Assembly: GCA_026169045.1 (NCBI GenBank)
Contig: JAPFDH010000014.1
Coordinates: forward strand, 1 to 48,387
Length of the DNA stretch: 48,387 nt
Direction of reading: 5' to 3'
From: Lachnospiraceae bacterium
GTDB taxonomy: Bacteria; Bacillota; Clostridia; Lachnospirales; Lachnospiraceae
Every line of letters starts with the position of its first letter. The first letter of the stretch is position 1. The position numbers were made by a program, and so were the translations under genes. Below the pieces are notes generated by a model. That model had not been told where the DNA came from. It made no database searches and worked only from the letters and a program-made list of their open reading frames with translations. Shown one piece after another: positions 1 through 8,004 of the stretch.

Positions 1-165
1 GGAGGGGATAGACACTGCAGGCATCAAGGCGTGAAGCCCCCCGCAAGAAGAGATATCTCATTCGAAAGAAGTAAGTCCCCGTGAAGACGACGAGGTAGAT
101 AGGGCAGAGGTGGAAGTACAGTAATGTATGGAGCTGACTGTTACTAATCGGTCGAGGGCTTAACC
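1..165 (+). rRNA. rrl: 23S ribosomal RNA, 3' end (partial)
   Basis: The window opens inside the last part of a 23S rRNA gene. The sequence around 80-165 is the conserved end of domain VI, including the ACGACGAGGTAGATAGG stretch and the terminal GGTCGAGGGCTTAACC. The mature 3' end is placed at about 165. The 5' part lies outside the window. Two tRNA genes follow on the same strand and are probably cotranscribed. Confidence 0.93.
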
Positions 166-255
166 GAGAGGTTTCAAGAGAGTAGAGAGAGAAGAGGAAA
201 GAGATGGAACCATCTGTGTGTAGTTTTGAGGGTGCATACCCTGAAAAAAGGATAT
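166..255 (+). other. 23S-tRNA spacer without a 5S gene
   Basis: Ninety bases separate the 23S end from tRNA-Val. The stretch is purine-rich and holds two tiny hairpins (GATGG/CCATC near 203-214 and GGGTGCATACCC near 231-242). It is too short for a 5S gene (about 117 nt) and shows none of its conserved sequence. Confidence 0.6.
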
Positions 256-328
256 GGGGTCTTAGCTCAGCTGGGAGAGCATCTGCCTTACAAGCAGAGG
301 GTCATAGGTTCGAGCCCTATAGGCCCCA
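256..328 (+). tRNA. tRNA-Val (anticodon UAC)
   Basis: A complete cloverleaf of 73 nt can be drawn. The acceptor stem is GGGGTCT with AGGCCCC, and the anticodon stem-loop TCTGC-CTTACAA-GCAGA gives anticodon UAC (valine). The T arm is ATAGG-TTCGAGC-CCTAT and the discriminator base is A328. The 3' CCA is not encoded directly after the discriminator (TCCA follows). It lies 27 nt upstream of tRNA-Glu, and both sit behind the rRNA operon. Confidence 0.95.
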
Positions 329-352
329 TCCATTTAAAACAAAATAATATTT

Positions 353-424
353 GGCTCCTTGGTCAAGCGGTTAAGACATCGCCCTTTCACGGCGGTAACA
401 CGGGTTCGATTCCCGTAGGAGTCA
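353..424 (+). tRNA. tRNA-Glu (anticodon UUC)
   Basis: A 72-nt cloverleaf. The acceptor stem GGCTCCT pairs with AGGAGTC (one G-U pair). The anticodon stem-loop TCGCC-CTTTCAC-GGCGG gives anticodon UUC (glutamate). The T arm is CGGG-TTCGATT-CCCG and the discriminator is A424. CCA is not encoded. A Rho-independent terminator begins 10 nt downstream. Confidence 0.95.
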
Positions 425-433
425 TTAAAAAAG

Positions 434-473
434 AAAGTTTTTATCAAAGACAGATTTGATAAAAACTTTTTTT
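434..473 (+). terminator. Terminator of the rRNA-tRNA operon
   Basis: A perfect 15-bp stem (434-448 with 455-469, AAAGTTTTTATCAAA and its complement) with a 6-nt loop runs into a T-tract of 467-473. It closes the rrn-tRNA transcription unit. Confidence 0.85.
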
Positions 474-570
474 GTGTTATATTATATATAATTTCCAGCC
501 GGATTATGTTGGTGAAATATACTATATTAGAAAATGAGATTTTAGATTTTCATATAAGGAGAATATTTAG

Positions 571-936
571 GTGATTGAGCGAAAAGATGTTATGCCGCTG
601 AATTATTATAAAAAACTGGGATTTAGCGGAAGTCATAAAGGAATGCGTTATTTGCTACGCAAATCCACAGAGACGGTGGAAGAACAGGGGAAAAATGGAG
701 AGAAAAATGAAAACACGGTGGAAAAATTGGAGGCAGTGATTTGGCCACAGCCATTTAATTTTGAGGTTACTCCCGATGATGAAAAGACGAAAGAAAAATT
801 TCCTTTTTCTGATGAAGGAATTTTATTGGCAATTGAATGGTTAAATGAACAGTATCAAAACCAGAGGGAGCGTTGGGAACATACATTGCCGATATTGGAT
901 GCAAGACGAATTAGTAATAACACTGAAGAACTTTAA
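571..936 (+). CDS. Conserved small protein of unknown function (Lachnospiraceae type)
   Basis: A 121-residue soluble acidic protein with no signal peptide or membrane segment. It starts with GTG at 571, which has AAGGAG at 556-561 with 9-nt spacing; the internal ATG at 592 has no such site. Visible features are an N-terminal PLNYYKKLGFSGSHKGMRY segment, a charged low-complexity linker at residues 36-54, an IWPQPFNF motif and a C-terminal FPFSDEGILLAIEWLNEQY helix. I recall similar short proteins in other Lachnospiraceae, but none with a known function. It ends 47 nt before the GH1 gene on the same strand and may be cotranscribed with it. Confidence 0.7.
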   Translation: MIERKDVMPLNYYKKLGFSGSHKGMRYLLRKSTETVEEQGKNGEKNENTVEKLEAVIWPQPFNFEVTPDDEKTKEKFPFSDEGILLAIEWLNEQYQNQRERWEHTLPILDARRISNNTEEL

Positions 937-983
937 TGAAAAGAAAATTTTAACAGTTATTTAGGAGAGTAGGAGGTTTTTGT

Positions 984-2345
984 ATGGGATTTGGAAATGA
1001 TTTTGTGTGGGGGGCAGCGACAGCTTCCTATCAGGTGGAAGGCGCTGCTTATGAAGATGGAAAAGGATTACAAATATGGGATGTTTTCTGTAAAGATCCG
1101 GGAAATGTTTTTGAGGGGCATACAGGAGATGTGGCTTGTGATCATTATCATCGTTATGCAGAAGATGTAAAAATGATGAAAGAGATGGGACTAAAGGCAT
1201 ATCGTTTTTCAATTAGCTGGGCAAGAATTATGCCAGAAGGAACAGGAAAAGTAAATGAAAAGGGACTCGCATTTTATGATGCGTTAATCGACAGCCTGAT
1301 CGAAAATGGCATTCAACCATATCTTACTTTGTACCATTGGGATTTGCCATACGAATTGTATAAAAGAGGCGGCTGGATGAATCCAGATAGTGTGAATTGG
1401 TTTGCTGAATATGCAAAGGTTGTAGTGGAACATTTTTCTGATCGCGTGCTTCACTATTTTACATTCAATGAACCACAATGCTTCATTGGACATGGATTTT
1501 TGATTGGTGAACATGCTCCAGGCTTGAAATGCCCTGTGACGGATACATTTTTAATGGCTCATCATGTTATGATGGCTCATGGTAAGGCGGTTCAGGCTAT
1601 GCGGGCGGCTGCGAAACAGCCCATTCAAATCGGTTACGCTCCTACAGGAAGTATGGCATATCCTGCATCCAATCGAGAAGAAGATATTGAAGCGGCGAAA
1701 AAGGTGTTGTTTGCCTGTCCGGAAGATATAAAAGGATGGGCCTGGAACGTATCTTGGTGGAGTGATCCGGTGATGTTGGGTTCCTATCCGGAAGAGGGAC
1801 TGAAAAAATACGAAAAGTATCTCCCTGCTATTAAACCGGAAGATTTAAAACTAATGCACCAACCGTTAGATTTTTATGCTCAAAATATTTATAACGGAAA
1901 TGCTGTGCGCTGTTCCGAAGAGGGGAAACCGGAATTTGTACTTCGCCCGGTCGGAGCACCTAAAACGGCGATTCAATGGCCGATTACTCCGGAATGTTTG
2001 TATTGGGGCCCTAAATTTTTATATGAGCGTTATGGAAAACCAATTTATATTACAGAAAATGGATTATCCTGTCATGATGCAGTATCGCTGGATGGAAAAG
2101 TTCATGATCCAAACCGCATTGATTTTCTGGCAAGATATTTGCATTATTTAAAGCAGGCGGTGGAAGACGGAGTGAATGTAAAAGGATATTTTCAATGGTC
2201 TCTGATGGATAATTTTGAATGGGCTAAGGGATATTCGGATCGATTTGGACTGATTTATGTGGATTATCAAACACAACAAAGAATTTGGAAGGATTCAGCA
2301 TATTGGTATCGGGATATGATAAAAGAAAACGGTAAAAATTTGTAA
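984..2345 (+). CDS. Family 1 glycoside hydrolase (beta-glucosidase or 6-phospho-beta-glucosidase type)
   Basis: Hydrolyses beta-linked glucosides or related beta-glycosides by the retaining mechanism. The 453 residues match the usual GH1 length. The N-terminal signature FGNDFVWGAATASYQVEGA is present. The acid/base is E163 in TFNEP and the nucleophile is E358 in ITENG, with the aglycone-site motif SLMDNFEWAKGYSDRFG near the end. The ATG at 984 has AGGAGG at 971-976. There is no signal peptide, so it is cytoplasmic. No PTS or ABC importer lies alongside, so the substrate cannot be read from context. The unphosphorylated beta-glucosidase type is favoured because of the WNVSWWSDP and EWAKGY segments, but this was not tested by alignment. 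Confidence 0.9.
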   Translation: MGFGNDFVWGAATASYQVEGAAYEDGKGLQIWDVFCKDPGNVFEGHTGDVACDHYHRYAEDVKMMKEMGLKAYRFSISWARIMPEGTGKVNEKGLAFYDALIDSLIENGIQPYLTLYHWDLPYELYKRGGWMNPDSVNWFAEYAKVVVEHFSDRVLHYFTFNEPQCFIGHGFLIGEHAPGLKCPVTDTFLMAHHVMMAHGKAVQAMRAAAKQPIQIGYAPTGSMAYPASNREEDIEAAKKVLFACPEDIKGWAWNVSWWSDPVMLGSYPEEGLKKYEKYLPAIKPEDLKLMHQPLDFYAQNIYNGNAVRCSEEGKPEFVLRPVGAPKTAIQWPITPECLYWGPKFLYERYGKPIYITENGLSCHDAVSLDGKVHDPNRIDFLARYLHYLKQAVEDGVNVKGYFQWSLMDNFEWAKGYSDRFGLIYVDYQTQQRIWKDSAYWYRDMIKENGKNL

Positions 2346-2356
2346 AGGATGTGATG

Positions 2357-2386
2357 AAAAGGGATGCTTTGTTGTGCATCCCTTTT
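2357..2386. terminator. Bidirectional terminator between convergent genes
   Basis: Stem AAAAGGGATGC (2357-2367) pairs perfectly with GCATCCCTTTT (2376-2386) around an 8-nt loop. It separates the GH1 gene (plus strand) from the oxidoreductase gene (minus strand). The U-tract is short on both sides. Confidence 0.7.
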
Positions 2387-2387
2387 A

Positions 2388-3473
2388 TCAGTTTATCAGT
2401 TTGGTCAATTTGACAGCCTGCATTTGGGCTTTTACACATAATTCTGCTGCTTTAAAGGCATGTTCCTGTGTCATGGCATATTCGGTACGATTTAGACAAT
2501 CCAAAATCAACTGCCCAAAGTAAGGGTATCCGACCTTACCTTTCACATCATAAACAAATTCCCCTGTTTGATTGACCAAATACACATGTCCTCCGCCTGT
2601 ACGCTGACCAATATTGACGTATTTGCGTAATTCGATATATCCATCGGTACCAAGTATAAAGGTTCGTCCGTCTCCCCAGGTAGAGAGTCCATCAGGGGTA
2701 AACCAATCAACACGAAAATAACCAGTGGCACCATTGTCAGCAACTAGAGTGGCATCACCGAAATCATCCAGTTCCGGATATTCGGGATGGGAGTAATTGG
2801 CAATTTGACTATGTGTAATAAATGCATCGGTGGCACCTGTATAATATAAAAACTGCTCAATTTGATGGCTGCCAATATCACACAGAATACCCCCGTAGTA
2901 TTCCTTTTGAAAAAACCATTTGGGACGTGTGGATGGATTTAAACGATGAGGTCCCATACCAATGGTTTGGATCACTTTTCCGATGGCACCCTGCTGGATC
3001 AGCTGTCCGGCAAATACAGCATCTTCCACGTGGAGTCGTTCACTGTAATATACTGCGTATTTGCGACCGGTTTCCTTTACTTTCTGTTTTGCTAATTCCA
3101 ATTGGGTTAATGTGGTCAGTGGGGCTTTATCTGTGAAATAATCTTTTCCGGCATCCATCACTCGCATTCCCAGTTCGCAGCGTTTCGAAGTAATGGTGGC
3201 ACTGGCTATAAGAGAAACTTCCTTGTCTTGCAATACTTCTTCCTCACAAGAGGCAATTTTAGCGTCAGGATAAAGCCTTGAATAATAGGCAATTTTGAGG
3301 GGATCCGGATCATAAATCCATTTTAGGGTTGCACCAGCTTCTTGTAAACCGGTACTCATTCCGCCGATATGGCCGTGATCAAGACCTACCATGGCAAACA
3401 TGAATTCGCCAGGTCTGACTACAGGTTTAGGTTTTTCTCTGGGCATATAATCAGAATATTCTGTTTTATTCAT
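2388..3473 (-). CDS. Gfo/Idh/MocA family NAD(P)-dependent oxidoreductase
   Basis: A 361-residue sugar- or polyol-type dehydrogenase. After an N-terminal extension of about 25 residues, a Rossmann strand FMFAMVGLDHGHIGG holds the dinucleotide-binding turn. DKAPLTTLTQLELAKQ takes the place of the family EKP motif (here DKAP). YYGGILCDIGSHQIEQFLYYTG is the conserved GG..D.G.H catalytic region of the C-terminal domain. The start has AAGGAGG upstream on the minus strand. Such enzymes oxidise or reduce hydroxyl groups on sugars, inositols or sugar acids; substrate unknown. It converges on the GH1 gene. Members that oxidise glycosides at C3 before cleavage exist, but nothing here proves that role. 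Confidence 0.88.
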   Translation of the reverse strand: MNKTEYSDYMPREKPKPVVRPGEFMFAMVGLDHGHIGGMSTGLQEAGATLKWIYDPDPLKIAYYSRLYPDAKIASCEEEVLQDKEVSLIASATITSKRCELGMRVMDAGKDYFTDKAPLTTLTQLELAKQKVKETGRKYAVYYSERLHVEDAVFAGQLIQQGAIGKVIQTIGMGPHRLNPSTRPKWFFQKEYYGGILCDIGSHQIEQFLYYTGATDAFITHSQIANYSHPEYPELDDFGDATLVADNGATGYFRVDWFTPDGLSTWGDGRTFILGTDGYIELRKYVNIGQRTGGGHVYLVNQTGEFVYDVKGKVGYPYFGQLILDCLNRTEYAMTQEHAFKAAELCVKAQMQAVKLTKLIN

Positions 3474-3522
3474 AGGATAGATCCTCCTTACTTAAGGTGA
3501 AATGGTATTATACTATCTTCTT

Positions 3523-3548
3523 AAACTATAACATAAAAATCATAGTTT
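3523..3548. promoter_or_regulatory. Inverted repeat in a divergent promoter region (possible operator)
   Basis: AAACTAT (3523-3529) and ATAGTTT (3542-3548) form a 7-bp inverted repeat with a 12-nt spacer. It overlaps the -35 element of the plus-strand promoter and lies upstream of the minus-strand oxidoreductase gene. No regulator can be assigned. Confidence 0.3.
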
Positions 3549-3575
3549 GACTTTATTTATTAAGAAACGTATAAT
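3547..3575 (+). promoter_or_regulatory. Sigma-A promoter for the DUF6472-like gene
   Basis: TTGACT (3547-3552), a 17-nt spacer and a consensus TATAAT (3570-3575). The predicted start is near 3582, leaving a leader of about 80 nt before the ATG at 3665. Confidence 0.75.
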
Positions 3576-3664
3576 ACCAGAAGAAATATCAGAAGAATAG
3601 TAAGTGTATTAAAAAAGAGCAGGGATGAAACCGATTCGGATTGACCAGAAAAGGAGGATGTGTA

Positions 3665-3850
3665 ATGGCAAAGGCAGGTACAAATTGCGAAAATTGTGGA
3701 AATTATGTTTATGATGAAGAATTAGGATACTATGTATGTGAAATGGATTTGGATGAAGACGAGATGGTCCGTTTTATCAGAGGAGAGTTTAATGGATGCC
3801 CATATTTCCAGTTTCAGGATGAATATCGTATTGTACGAAAACAGATATAA
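3665..3850 (+). CDS. DUF6472-like cysteine-containing small protein
   Basis: A 61-residue acidic protein with four cysteines: CENCG near the N-terminus, then single cysteines in YYVCEMD and NGCPYF. The arrangement suggests a small metal-binding knuckle. The ATG at 3665 is chosen over an upstream in-frame start at 3641 because AAGGAGG lies at 3651-3657, inside that longer frame. It resembles the DUF6472 family of Clostridia, whose function I do not know. It is monocistronic, with its own promoter and terminator. Confidence 0.75.
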   Translation: MAKAGTNCENCGNYVYDEELGYYVCEMDLDEDEMVRFIRGEFNGCPYFQFQDEYRIVRKQI

Positions 3851-3861
3851 TAAGGACGCAT

Positions 3862-3899
3862 GAGGGGGACGCTTTATAGAAAAGCAGTCTCCTTTTTTA
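3862..3899 (+). terminator. Rho-independent terminator
   Basis: GGGGAC-GCTTT pairs with AAAGC-A-GTCTCC (one bulge, one G-U) and is followed by TTTTTT at 3893-3898. It ends the DUF6472-like gene. Confidence 0.75.
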
Positions 3900-3944
3900 T
3901 GTGGATTTGGGTATAAAAATCCGACGTTCATTTTATACAACAAT

Positions 3945-3980
3945 AAAAAAGGACAGGGATAGATTTAACATATCCCTGTC
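3945..3980 (-). terminator. Terminator of the XRE-ADP-ribosylglycohydrolase gene
   Basis: A perfect 10-bp stem, GACAGGGATA (3952-3961) with TATCCCTGTC (3971-3980). On the minus strand it is followed by CTTTTTT (complement of 3945-3951). Confidence 0.85.
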
Positions 3981-3987
3981 GGTAAAA

Positions 3988-5562
3988 TTACCGAATATGT
4001 TTTAAAGTCTGTTTTGCTCTGTCCGATATTTTGGTGGTTCCAATACCGAATATTGAGGTATGAAGAGTGTCATGTATCGGATCTGTCCAAACATCATCAA
4101 TACTTGTAATTCCCTTTGCCATACCAAGGATAGATCCGACTGTTGCACCGTTACAATCGGTATCAAAAGCAGCTTCCACTGCCATACAAATTGATTTTCC
4201 GAAATTGCCATTACCGTAAAGAAGTGATGCGGCTACAATCATAGCATTGGGTATGGTATGACACCAACCGTAACTGGAGTATTCATCATATCGGTCACTG
4301 ATCTGTTTGAAGCAGTCTTTTTGAGAAATTCCATTTTCAAAGCCTGACATGACATCGGTAATCGCCGCATATAGTCTGGAAGTATATGGAATTTGTGCAA
4401 GACCACACGAAATGATCTGGTGTACATTGTCCGTACAGGCAGCTGCAGCAATCATGGCAGCAATAAACATCTCACCGTATATACCATTTTTGACATGGGA
4501 AATGGATGCATCACGAAAGGCCATGTCAGCAGCAAGTTCAGGATTTCCTGGATTGATATAACCGAAATAATCTCCTCTTATCTGTGCCCCGATCCATTCA
4601 CGGAATGGGTTTTTATATGTAGCAGATTCAGGCGGTTCAAAGCCTTTAACAAAATTACAGAAGGCAACACGTTCGGCAGTACAATATGCATCTTTGTTTT
4701 GCAGAGTCAACCACATTCTGGAAACGTCGTAGGGAGTAAAATCCCGTCCGTATTTTTCAATGATTTCCTGTGCCATTACAACATAATTGGTATCATCGTC
4801 TACCGGCATACCGTTAATTTTGTCGGCATAGCATCTACCGGAAAAACGGAAATTGTATTTATTTCGGATATCTTCATTCAAATCGCTGTGTAGAATATAG
4901 CGGTACATAGGATAGTTGTGAGTCTCTTTTAAGAAAGGAACCAATTCATTGGATCGAATTCCTTCTACCGTTTTACCTAAAAGACATCCGCATATTCTAC
5001 CCATCCATGCGCCGTAAATTTTGCTTTCCAGAAGATTTTTATCAACAGGCGGTAAAGCAGATGAGTCTTTTCTTAAATTTTTTATTTCTTCCAGGGTGGA
5101 GGGTTCAACATATTTGTATCCCTTTGTTGTATTCGCCTGACATACGACATGAAACAGAACATCACCGAGTTTTTTCTTTGCTTCGTTGTTTGGAAGTTTG
5201 GAAACCGCGGTAAATACATCAGCATAAGCTGTTAAATCTAATCCTTCTTCGGTGGACTGTTGATATTCTATGAGTAAATTCGAGGAATAAGATTCCCATG
5301 CAGGTATATTTTCGTATTTGGGTTTGAATTCCTTATTAAATTTAAGCTCCTCTGTAATGCGTGTATCACTGTTAAAAACCAAAGCATCAAGAGATATGTC
5401 AAAGTATTTGGCAATTTTGATCAGCTTATCCAGTTCAGGAAGAGAAGTATCACTCTCCCATTTTTGGACAGATTGTCTTGAGACGCCAAGCAACTCAGCA
5501 AATTTTTCCTGCGACATATTTGCGTTTGTACGTAGTCTGTTAACCATGGTTCCGATTGTCAT
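3988..5562 (-). CDS. Helix-turn-helix (XRE) regulator fused to an ADP-ribosylglycohydrolase domain
   Basis: A 524-residue two-domain protein. Residues about 5-60 are an HTH_3/XRE domain (MSQEKFAELLGVSRQSVQKW, then a PELDKLIKIAKYFDIS repeat). Residues 61-180 are a helical linker with no recognised motif. Residues 181-524 are an ADP-ribosylglycohydrolase (DraG/ARH) domain: GAWMGRICGCLLGKTVEG opens it, D255-D257 in VDDDTNY and D467/D469 in DTDCNGATVG are the expected di-metal ligands. The domain therefore looks catalytically competent. The ATG at 5562 is used because GGAGGTGG lies 8 nt upstream, inside the longer reading frame. It has its own promoter and terminator. It could be a ligand-sensing transcription factor or an enzyme that also binds DNA. 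The domain calls are firm; the biological role is unknown. Confidence 0.88.
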   Translation of the reverse strand: MTIGTMVNRLRTNANMSQEKFAELLGVSRQSVQKWESDTSLPELDKLIKIAKYFDISLDALVFNSDTRITEELKFNKEFKPKYENIPAWESYSSNLLIEYQQSTEEGLDLTAYADVFTAVSKLPNNEAKKKLGDVLFHVVCQANTTKGYKYVEPSTLEEIKNLRKDSSALPPVDKNLLESKIYGAWMGRICGCLLGKTVEGIRSNELVPFLKETHNYPMYRYILHSDLNEDIRNKYNFRFSGRCYADKINGMPVDDDTNYVVMAQEIIEKYGRDFTPYDVSRMWLTLQNKDAYCTAERVAFCNFVKGFEPPESATYKNPFREWIGAQIRGDYFGYINPGNPELAADMAFRDASISHVKNGIYGEMFIAAMIAAAACTDNVHQIISCGLAQIPYTSRLYAAITDVMSGFENGISQKDCFKQISDRYDEYSSYGWCHTIPNAMIVAASLLYGNGNFGKSICMAVEAAFDTDCNGATVGSILGMAKGITSIDDVWTDPIHDTLHTSIFGIGTTKISDRAKQTLKHIR

Positions 5563-5591
5563 AATTGCCACCTCCATTCATTAATGGCTCA

Positions 5592-5620
5592 ATTATAGCA
5601 AAACATTATTATCTCAACAA
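5592..5620 (-). promoter_or_regulatory. Promoter of the XRE-ADP-ribosylglycohydrolase gene
   Basis: Read on the minus strand: TTGTTG (complement of 5615-5620), 17-nt spacer, TATAAT (complement of 5592-5597). The predicted start near 5585 leaves a short leader containing the GGAGG that serves the ATG at 5562. This supports that start. Confidence 0.65.
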
Positions 5621-5631
5621 TAAATTTGCGG

Positions 5632-5656
5632 GTGCAACTTGTGCAACTGCCAGTTG
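5632..5656. promoter_or_regulatory. Direct repeats upstream of the XRE-ARH promoter (possible operator)
   Basis: GTGCAACT occurs at 5632-5639 and again at 5641-5648, and an inverted half CAGTTG lies at 5651-5656. The cluster lies just upstream of the -35 element. A 9-bp repeat period plus an inverted half suggests a protein-binding site, possibly for the fusion protein itself. Confidence 0.4.
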
Positions 5657-5737
5657 TCAAACAGCTTTCATTTAAAATAAACAAGTATCCCTTTTTTTGC
5701 GGAGAGTGCCTTGTGATTTTACTGTTTCTGAAAATAA

Positions 5738-6802
5738 TCAGTATTTACCCACAGTTTTCACTTCTTTGATAATGGCCTGAAAGTTTTCAAGGCTTACGGA
5801 ATTTGGAATGGAGTGATCCGATGAAAAAATAAAACCACCATTGTTTTTAAGGGTTGGAACCAGGCGGTCGATTTCCGAAATAATGGCTTCTTTATTGTCC
5901 CATAATACAGCGTTTATACCGCCATTTAATACGAGACGATCGCCGTATTGATTCTTTAGAAAAAGAGGATCCATTCCTGCTTTTATTTCTATGGGATTGA
6001 GTGCATCGATTCCGGTATCGAGAATGTCCGGAATTAATGGCATGATGTCACCGCAAGAGTGGAGTCTTGCATAGATGCCTTTGCTATGTGCCCAGTCCAC
6101 TGCTTTTTTATGAAATGGTTGTAAAAGCTCACGGTATATGGTATTTGAGAAAAATGGTGTTCCTTTATAACCCATGTCATCATACCATGTGATGGCATCA
6201 AAGGTATAACCGGCATCCCAGAGCATATCCATATGAGCAATACTGCAATCTAAGTAGGTGGCAAACATGTCTTTTACCCATTCCGGTTCTTCAAGCATGG
6301 CAATTAATATAGTTTCCGTACCAGCCATCCAGGAGTGGGTTACATCAAAGCCGAACCAGAATTGTCCGTGAATCCAGCGCTCTTCTCCTTTCCAAATAGG
6401 ATAATTTTGTTTCAGATAGTTCCAGTTGATTCTGTTGGGGTCAACAGTCATTTTGCGTTTGGCTTTTTCCCATTCTTCCGGAGTCTTTACTTTAAAATCA
6501 ATAAATTCCGGAGTGGAATCTTCTTCTTTGAATTGTTTCATGGTGACACCCCATTCCGATGTAAAGATTGTGTATCGGTCAGTATCCTCAAGAATTTTCT
6601 TTTCAAAGCGGGGAGAGATGTCTACGGTAATAGTTTCTACTTTATCGATACCGAAAAAGTCTCTCCAATCCAAGTTGGAAGGCATTCCTTCCCGTTTCCA
6701 GCGGTTTATTGTGCCATTCCAAGGTGAATCACTGATCGGTATTCGATCAGCTTCCCGATGTTCGTACATGCGTTCAAAACGTTTTTTTGTAGATAATTCC
6801 AT
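5738..6802 (-). CDS. Uroporphyrinogen decarboxylase (URO-D) family protein, methyltransferase-like
   Basis: A 354-residue TIM-barrel protein of the URO-D superfamily. H248 and C250 in ARLHSCGD match the zinc/thiol-binding motif of the corrinoid-dependent methyltransferase branch (MtaA/CmuA type). The ending FIFSSDHSIPNSVSLENF is typical of the non-haem URO-D members common in Clostridia. It lacks the N-terminal arginine-rich signature of true HemE, and no haem genes are nearby. No corrinoid protein gene lies next to it, so methyl transfer is inferred only. It is divergent from the AraC regulator at 6966, which may control it. The next gene downstream on the minus strand is the XRE-ARH fusion, which has its own promoter. 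Confidence 0.8.
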   Translation of the reverse strand: MELSTKKRFERMYEHREADRIPISDSPWNGTINRWKREGMPSNLDWRDFFGIDKVETITVDISPRFEKKILEDTDRYTIFTSEWGVTMKQFKEEDSTPEFIDFKVKTPEEWEKAKRKMTVDPNRINWNYLKQNYPIWKGEERWIHGQFWFGFDVTHSWMAGTETILIAMLEEPEWVKDMFATYLDCSIAHMDMLWDAGYTFDAITWYDDMGYKGTPFFSNTIYRELLQPFHKKAVDWAHSKGIYARLHSCGDIMPLIPDILDTGIDALNPIEIKAGMDPLFLKNQYGDRLVLNGGINAVLWDNKEAIISEIDRLVPTLKNNGGFIFSSDHSIPNSVSLENFQAIIKEVKTVGKY

Positions 6803-6868
6803 TTGGTTTTGCTCCTTTTCTAATTTTTTAAATTGTAGTTTTAGTATGATTTCAGATACTATATCAAA

Positions 6869-6898
6869 TTGACATCGAGATGTATATAGGAGTACAAT
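6869..6898 (+). promoter_or_regulatory. Promoter of the AraC regulator
   Basis: TTGACA (6869-6874), 18-nt spacer, TACAAT (6893-6898). Transcription would start near 6905. That is too close for the ATG at 6912 to be well translated, so the ATG at 6966 is preferred. Confidence 0.6.
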
Positions 6899-6965
6899 GA
6901 AAAGGAAATAAATGCAAATTTATAATCAATTTTCGGATATTTCAAGTGTGATCTGGAGGAGTTTC

Positions 6966-7820
6966 ATGTACGAGATCGATGGGGAATTTGGTAAAGTTAG
7001 ACTTGCGAATTATGTATTTTCACAGCAGGCCATGAATCTGCTGGCGTGTTTTTCCGGTGTTGGATGGCATCGCTGTAATGATTTATATCACATTGCGCGG
7101 CCGAACGGATGTGGAGATGCATTGATATTGTTTACGGTAAGTGGAAATGGAGCCTTGAATGTAGAAGATCGTATGTTTTGTCTTGTGCCGGGTAGTATTG
7201 CCTTGATACCACAGGCGGTACGGCACGAATATTATACGCCGAAAGATGGTATATGGGAATTTTATTGGGCACATCCCCAGGGAACGATTTCAAATGCGAT
7301 ATTAGAATATTTTTTCCATTTGTGTGATGATACCGTGTTTCACTCAGAAAATATTGGGATGTACATAGAAAAAATTGAAACCATTATGCAGTATATAAAA
7401 AACAAAGAATCATTATCGGAGATGACGCTGTGTGCTGAATTTTCAGATCTTATGTATAAGCTTTTGTCAGATACCAGAGATCATACTGTTCCCAAACGAA
7501 TATCTGGTTCTGTAATTCGGTATATGGAAAAACACTATGCTGAAAATATCAGTATAAAGAAATTAAGTGAAGAATTTTATGTTTCTCCTTCACATTTGAT
7601 TCGTTGCTTTAAAAAAGAAAGTGGGTATACCCCATATGAATATTTGGGAATGATACGTCTTACAAAAGCTTGCGGGTTATTGGAATACACGGATATGTCC
7701 GTGGAGCAGGTGGCAGAGGCGGTGGGGATGCCTCATGTAGGCCGATTTATAACGAAATTCAAAAAATTAAAAGGCGTCACTCCCGGAAACTATAGAAAAC
7801 AATATGTGGGATTGTTGTAA
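6966..7820 (+). CDS. AraC family transcriptional regulator
   Basis: 284 residues. The N-terminal half is a cupin-type sugar-sensing domain (ALILFTVSGNGAL and PGSIALIPQAVRHEYY). The C-terminal 100 residues hold two HTH motifs: ISIKKLSEEFYVSPSHLIRCFKKESGYTPYEYL, then MSVEQVAEAVGMPHVGRFITKFKKLKGVTPGNYRK. The start is set at ATG 6966, with GGAGGA at 6955-6960; an upstream in-frame ATG at 6912 is possible but sits near the predicted transcription start. It is divergent from the URO-D gene and upstream of the cupin-epimerase-mutarotase genes, so it is a likely activator of one or both. Confidence 0.88.
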   Translation: MYEIDGEFGKVRLANYVFSQQAMNLLACFSGVGWHRCNDLYHIARPNGCGDALILFTVSGNGALNVEDRMFCLVPGSIALIPQAVRHEYYTPKDGIWEFYWAHPQGTISNAILEYFFHLCDDTVFHSENIGMYIEKIETIMQYIKNKESLSEMTLCAEFSDLMYKLLSDTRDHTVPKRISGSVIRYMEKHYAENISIKKLSEEFYVSPSHLIRCFKKESGYTPYEYLGMIRLTKACGLLEYTDMSVEQVAEAVGMPHVGRFITKFKKLKGVTPGNYRKQYVGLL

Positions 7821-8004
7821 TATCAATTTTAGGAGACAACAGAAGAAGTGACAGAAAAGAGTAATAACGAATTCGTCTTAGCGGTTAATAGTATACTTTT
7901 TTTATGTTTTATGTTAGAATAAGAATGATAATTCTCATAATGTGGGGAAGAAAGCTGGATGAAAAAAGTCCGGACGATAATTTTCAGAAAAAGGAGAAAA
8001 AGGT

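Noticed and set aside
226-459. 77-residue open frame on the plus strand
   Set aside because: It runs straight through tRNA-Val and tRNA-Glu, which are certain; the frame is accidental.
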